Positions 5,475 to 7,726 of a stretch of 7,726 bases of DNA are shown here, piece after piece. Origin of the DNA: an uncultured Corynebacterium sp. (GTDB lineage: Bacteria > Actinomycetota > Actinomycetes > Mycobacteriales > Mycobacteriaceae). A program made the translations under genes and the position numbers. The first letter of the stretch is position 1, and each line of letters starts with the position of its first letter. Where the stretch lies: the NCBI RefSeq assembly GCF_943912665.1, contig NZ_CALTVG010000083.1, positions 1-7,726 of the forward strand. Direction: 5' to 3'. The notes under the pieces were generated by a model that was given only the letters and a program-made list of their open reading frames with translations, did not search any database and was not told the origin of the DNA.

Positions 5475-7000
5475 GCGGGCTCCTTTCCAAACAGGGCGCG
5501 GGCGTCACCGGCGGTGACCACCGAGCCGGTGATGATGATGCCGGAGCCGGACTGGACCTCGGCGTCTTCGGCCAGCTCGACGGCTTGGGTATAGGCGCTG
5601 GGCAGGTCGGGGTCGACGAAGACGCGCTCTTCGCCAAAGATGTCGCGGGCGAGCTCAGCCAAGTCGTAGGCGTCGCGGGCGCGGGGCGAGGTGTTCTGGG
5701 TGATGACCACCTCCGTGAGCACGGATTCCAGCGCCGTGAGGATGCCAGCAGCATCCTTGTCCGCGAAGATCGACACCACGCCGATGAGGCGGGCGAAGTC
5801 GAAGTCGCGGTCGAGTGCTGCGGCCAGCGCCTTCGCGCCATGCGGGTTGTGGCAGGCATCCAGGAAGGACGTGGGGCTGGTGCGCACGCGCTCCAGGCGG
5901 CCGGGGGAAACGGCCTTGGCAAAGCCGGTGCGCACGCTGGCGATGTCGATGGGGTGGCCCGACGACGCCCCGAAGAAGGCCTCCACCGCCGCCAGCGCCA
6001 CGGCCGCGTTCTTGGCTTGGTGCTCGCCGTGCAGCGGCAGGAAGATGTCCTCGTACACCCCGCCCAGGCCCTGGATAGTCAACTGCTGGCCGCCGACGGC
6101 GATGCGGGATTCCAGCGCGGCGAACTCCGAGCCGGAGCGCGCCACGCCGGCACCGACGTCCACGGTGCGCTGCAGCAGCACACGCATGGCCTCCGGCTCC
6201 TGCTCAGCGATGATGGCGATGTTTTCGCCCGGGGCCAGGACATCGTCGGCGTCATGCTCGCGGGCCTTGATGATGCCGGCCTTTTCACCGGCGATCTCCG
6301 TGATGGTGTCACCGAGGTACTCGGTGTGGTCCAGGCCCACCGGCATCACGACGGCAACTTCGGCGTTGACCACGTTGGTGGCATCCCACGTGCCGCCGAG
6401 GCCGACCTCGACCACGGCGACGTCGATAGGCGCATCAGCGAACGCCGCGTAGGAAATACCCACGAGCACCTCGAAGGTGGACATAGGGATATCGGAGCGG
6501 GAGTCCACCATCTCCACATAGGGCTGAATCTCGCGCCAGATGCGCACGAAGTCGCGCGGGTGGATGGGGTGGCCGTCGATGCCGATGCGCTCGGTGACCA
6601 GCTGGAGGTGCGGGCTGGTGACCAGGCCCACGCGGCGGTGGAAGGAGCGCAGCAGCGAATCGATCATGCGCGCCGTCGAGGACTTGCCGTTGGTGCCGGC
6701 GACCTGGATGACGTGGAAAGAACGCTCCGGGTGGCCCAGGAGATCCATGAGCATCTCAATGCGCTCGAGGCTCGGCGCGATGACGGTTTCCGGGGCGCGG
6801 GAGTTGAGCTCCGCGGTGACCTGGGCCAGCTCCGCGAGTTCTTCCGGGGTGACCTGCTCGGGCGCGGCCTCCTCGTAGTCGCCCTCGCCGCCGAGGTTGA
6901 GGGTCAGACCGGAATCGGTGATTTCCACCGGCCCGCCGTCGGTGCCCTCCGCGAGGGCGTCGACGATCTCAAACTCCTCGCGGTTCTTTTCCTCCGCCAC
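5471..7000 (-). CDS. folC: Folylpolyglutamate synthase / dihydrofolate synthase
   Basis: This encodes 509 residues. FolC is a Mur-ligase-fold enzyme that adds glutamate to folates (and often to dihydropteroate) using ATP. The P-loop AGTNGKSST is at 101-109, SPHLQLVTERI at 129-139, VVEVGLGG..DATNVV at 196-211, GEKAGIIKA at 238-246, SPGRLE at 365-370, and the C-terminal-domain motif DACHNPHG at 381-388, where the usual Ala before His is Cys383. The protein carries about 70 extra acidic residues before the conserved core, so it is longer than the E. coli enzyme (about 420). The start is a GTG at 7000-6998 that shares one base with the valS stop (TAGTG), with AAGGA 8 nt upstream. It is followed by DUF4233 with a 4-nt overlap. 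Confidence 0.95.
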   Translation of the reverse strand: MAEEKNREEFEIVDALAEGTDGGPVEITDSGLTLNLGGEGDYEEAAPEQVTPEELAELAQVTAELNSRAPETVIAPSLERIEMLMDLLGHPERSFHVIQVAGTNGKSSTARMIDSLLRSFHRRVGLVTSPHLQLVTERIGIDGHPIHPRDFVRIWREIQPYVEMVDSRSDIPMSTFEVLVGISYAAFADAPIDVAVVEVGLGGTWDATNVVNAEVAVVMPVGLDHTEYLGDTITEIAGEKAGIIKAREHDADDVLAPGENIAIIAEQEPEAMRVLLQRTVDVGAGVARSGSEFAALESRIAVGGQQLTIQGLGGVYEDIFLPLHGEHQAKNAAVALAAVEAFFGASSGHPIDIASVRTGFAKAVSPGRLERVRTSPTSFLDACHNPHGAKALAAALDRDFDFARLIGVVSIFADKDAAGILTALESVLTEVVITQNTSPRARDAYDLAELARDIFGEERVFVDPDLPSAYTQAVELAEDAEVQSGSGIIITGSVVTAGDARALFGKEPA

Positions 7001-7726
7001 TACTTGAGTCCTTCCAGGCGAGCGGTGATGCGCTCGACCTCTTCCTGGGCCACCTGCTGGCGGGTGCGGATCTTCTCCACCACGGCCTCCGGGGCCTTGG
7101 ACAGGAAGGCCTCATTGCCCAGCTTCTTGCCGGTCTGATCCAGCTCCTTCTGGGCCTTGGCCAGGTCCTTTTCCAGGCGCTTGCGCTCGGCGGCGACGTC
7201 CACGGCGCCGGAGGTATCCAGGGTGACCTCGACGGTGGCCTGGGACAGGCGCACCTCGATGGAGGCAGAGGCGGTGAAGTCCTCGCCCGGCTCCGTGGTG
7301 TTGGCCAGGTTGCGGATGAGTCCTTCCTGGCCCTGCAGGTCGGCCGCGGCGAAGTCGAGGCGGCCCGGGACCTTCTGTGAGGGCTTGACCCCCTGGTCGG
7401 AACGGAAGCGGCGCAGCTCCGTGATGAGCTTGTCGGCGTCCTCGATGCGGCGCGCGGCCACCTCGTCCTTCTCTGCGCCACCGTTGGTGTGCTCCTGCGT
7501 CGGCCACTGGGCGGTGACGATGGTCTCCCCGCCGGTCAGTGCCTTCCACAGGACTTCGGTGACGAACGGCATGGTCGGGTGCAAAAGGCGCAGGACCACG
7601 TCCAGCACGCGGCCCAGGACGATCTGGGTGGTGCGTCCGGTCGCCTGCTCTTCGGCAGAAGCGGCATCAAAGTCGCGCGGGATCTGGGTCTTGGCAATCT
7701 CCAGGTACCAGTCACACAGCTCGTCC
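7000..7726 (-). CDS. valS: Valyl-tRNA synthetase, C-terminal part (runs off the window)
   Basis: The last 241 codons are present; the catalytic core lies beyond 7726. The first visible residues (DELCDWYLE) and HPTMPFVTEVLWKAL belong to the anticodon-binding domain of class Ia synthetases, with the ValRS-typical HPxMPFVTE motif. The final 65 or so residues (AERKRLEKDLAKAQKEL onward to EGLK) form the basic coiled-coil arm specific to ValRS that contacts the tRNA. The enzyme charges tRNA-Val in the cytoplasm. The stop shares a base with the folC start, so the two genes are read from one mRNA. Confidence 0.96.
   Translation of the reverse strand, partial: DELCDWYLEIAKTQIPRDFDAASAEEQATGRTTQIVLGRVLDVVLRLLHPTMPFVTEVLWKALTGGETIVTAQWPTQEHTNGGAEKDEVAARRIEDADKLITELRRFRSDQGVKPSQKVPGRLDFAAADLQGQEGLIRNLANTTEPGEDFTASASIEVRLSQATVEVTLDTSGAVDVAAERKRLEKDLAKAQKELDQTGKKLGNEAFLSKAPEAVVEKIRTRQQVAQEEVERITARLEGLK

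Noticed and set aside
4870..5922. Alternative minus-strand frame of 350 codons across the hydrolase start, DUF4233 and folC end
   Set aside because: It is a Pro/Ala/Arg/Ser-rich shadow in another frame of the same strand; the real frames there have conserved motifs.
5585..7138. Long plus-strand open frame (517 codons) opposite folC and the end of valS
   Set aside because: It is the mirror of the highly biased folC codons; the product is His/Gly/Asp-rich and crosses the folC-valS border with no matching start signal.
1..7726. Search for tRNA, rRNA, CRISPR array, IS ends or att sites
   Set aside because: I saw no cloverleaf-like segment, no spaced direct repeats of CRISPR size, no transposase frame and no flanking direct repeats around the arsenite module.

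Overview
This window looks like the chromosome of a Corynebacterium-type actinobacterium. The evidence is the high GC content, the gene order valS-folC-DUF4233-ndk followed by an rne-like gene (an order I recall from corynebacteria; not checked here), an ArsR whose cysteine layout matches the Corynebacterium glutamicum arsenite sensor, and several genes that appear to start leaderless. I have not tried to name a species.

Right part (3362-7726, all minus strand): a tight run reading valS (C-terminal part only) > folC > DUF4233 membrane protein > alpha/beta-hydrolase > two-TM small membrane protein > ndk. Junctions are a 1-nt overlap (TAGTG), a 4-nt overlap (ATGA), a 6-nt gap, a 5-nt gap and a 47-nt gap, so the first five genes look translationally coupled. 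A strong intrinsic terminator at about 3302-3334 closes the run after ndk. The genes cover valyl-tRNA charging, folate polyglutamylation, NTP supply and three poorly defined functions.

Middle part (1740-3268): a small arsenite-resistance module. The acr3 efflux gene (minus) and arsR (plus) are divergent across 113 bp. That spacer holds one perfect inverted repeat lying on the -35 box and spacer of the acr3 promoter and just upstream of the arsR promoter, which suggests control of both genes from a single operator. There is no arsenate reductase gene in the window.

Left part (1-1743): the 5' end of an rne (RNase E/G) type gene on the minus strand, starting with an IF2_N-like small domain and a long charged, repeat-bearing linker. 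Divergent from it is an unrecognised gene for a membrane protein with a C-terminal winged-helix-like region. Its stop codon overlaps that of acr3 in a shared CTAG. A 23-bp inverted repeat lies between the two divergent promoters.

Most of the window is ordinary core genome. The parts that deserve a second look are the membrane/winged-helix protein with its nearby inverted repeat, the compact arsR-acr3 control region, and the unexplained hydrolase and membrane genes embedded in the valS-ndk run.
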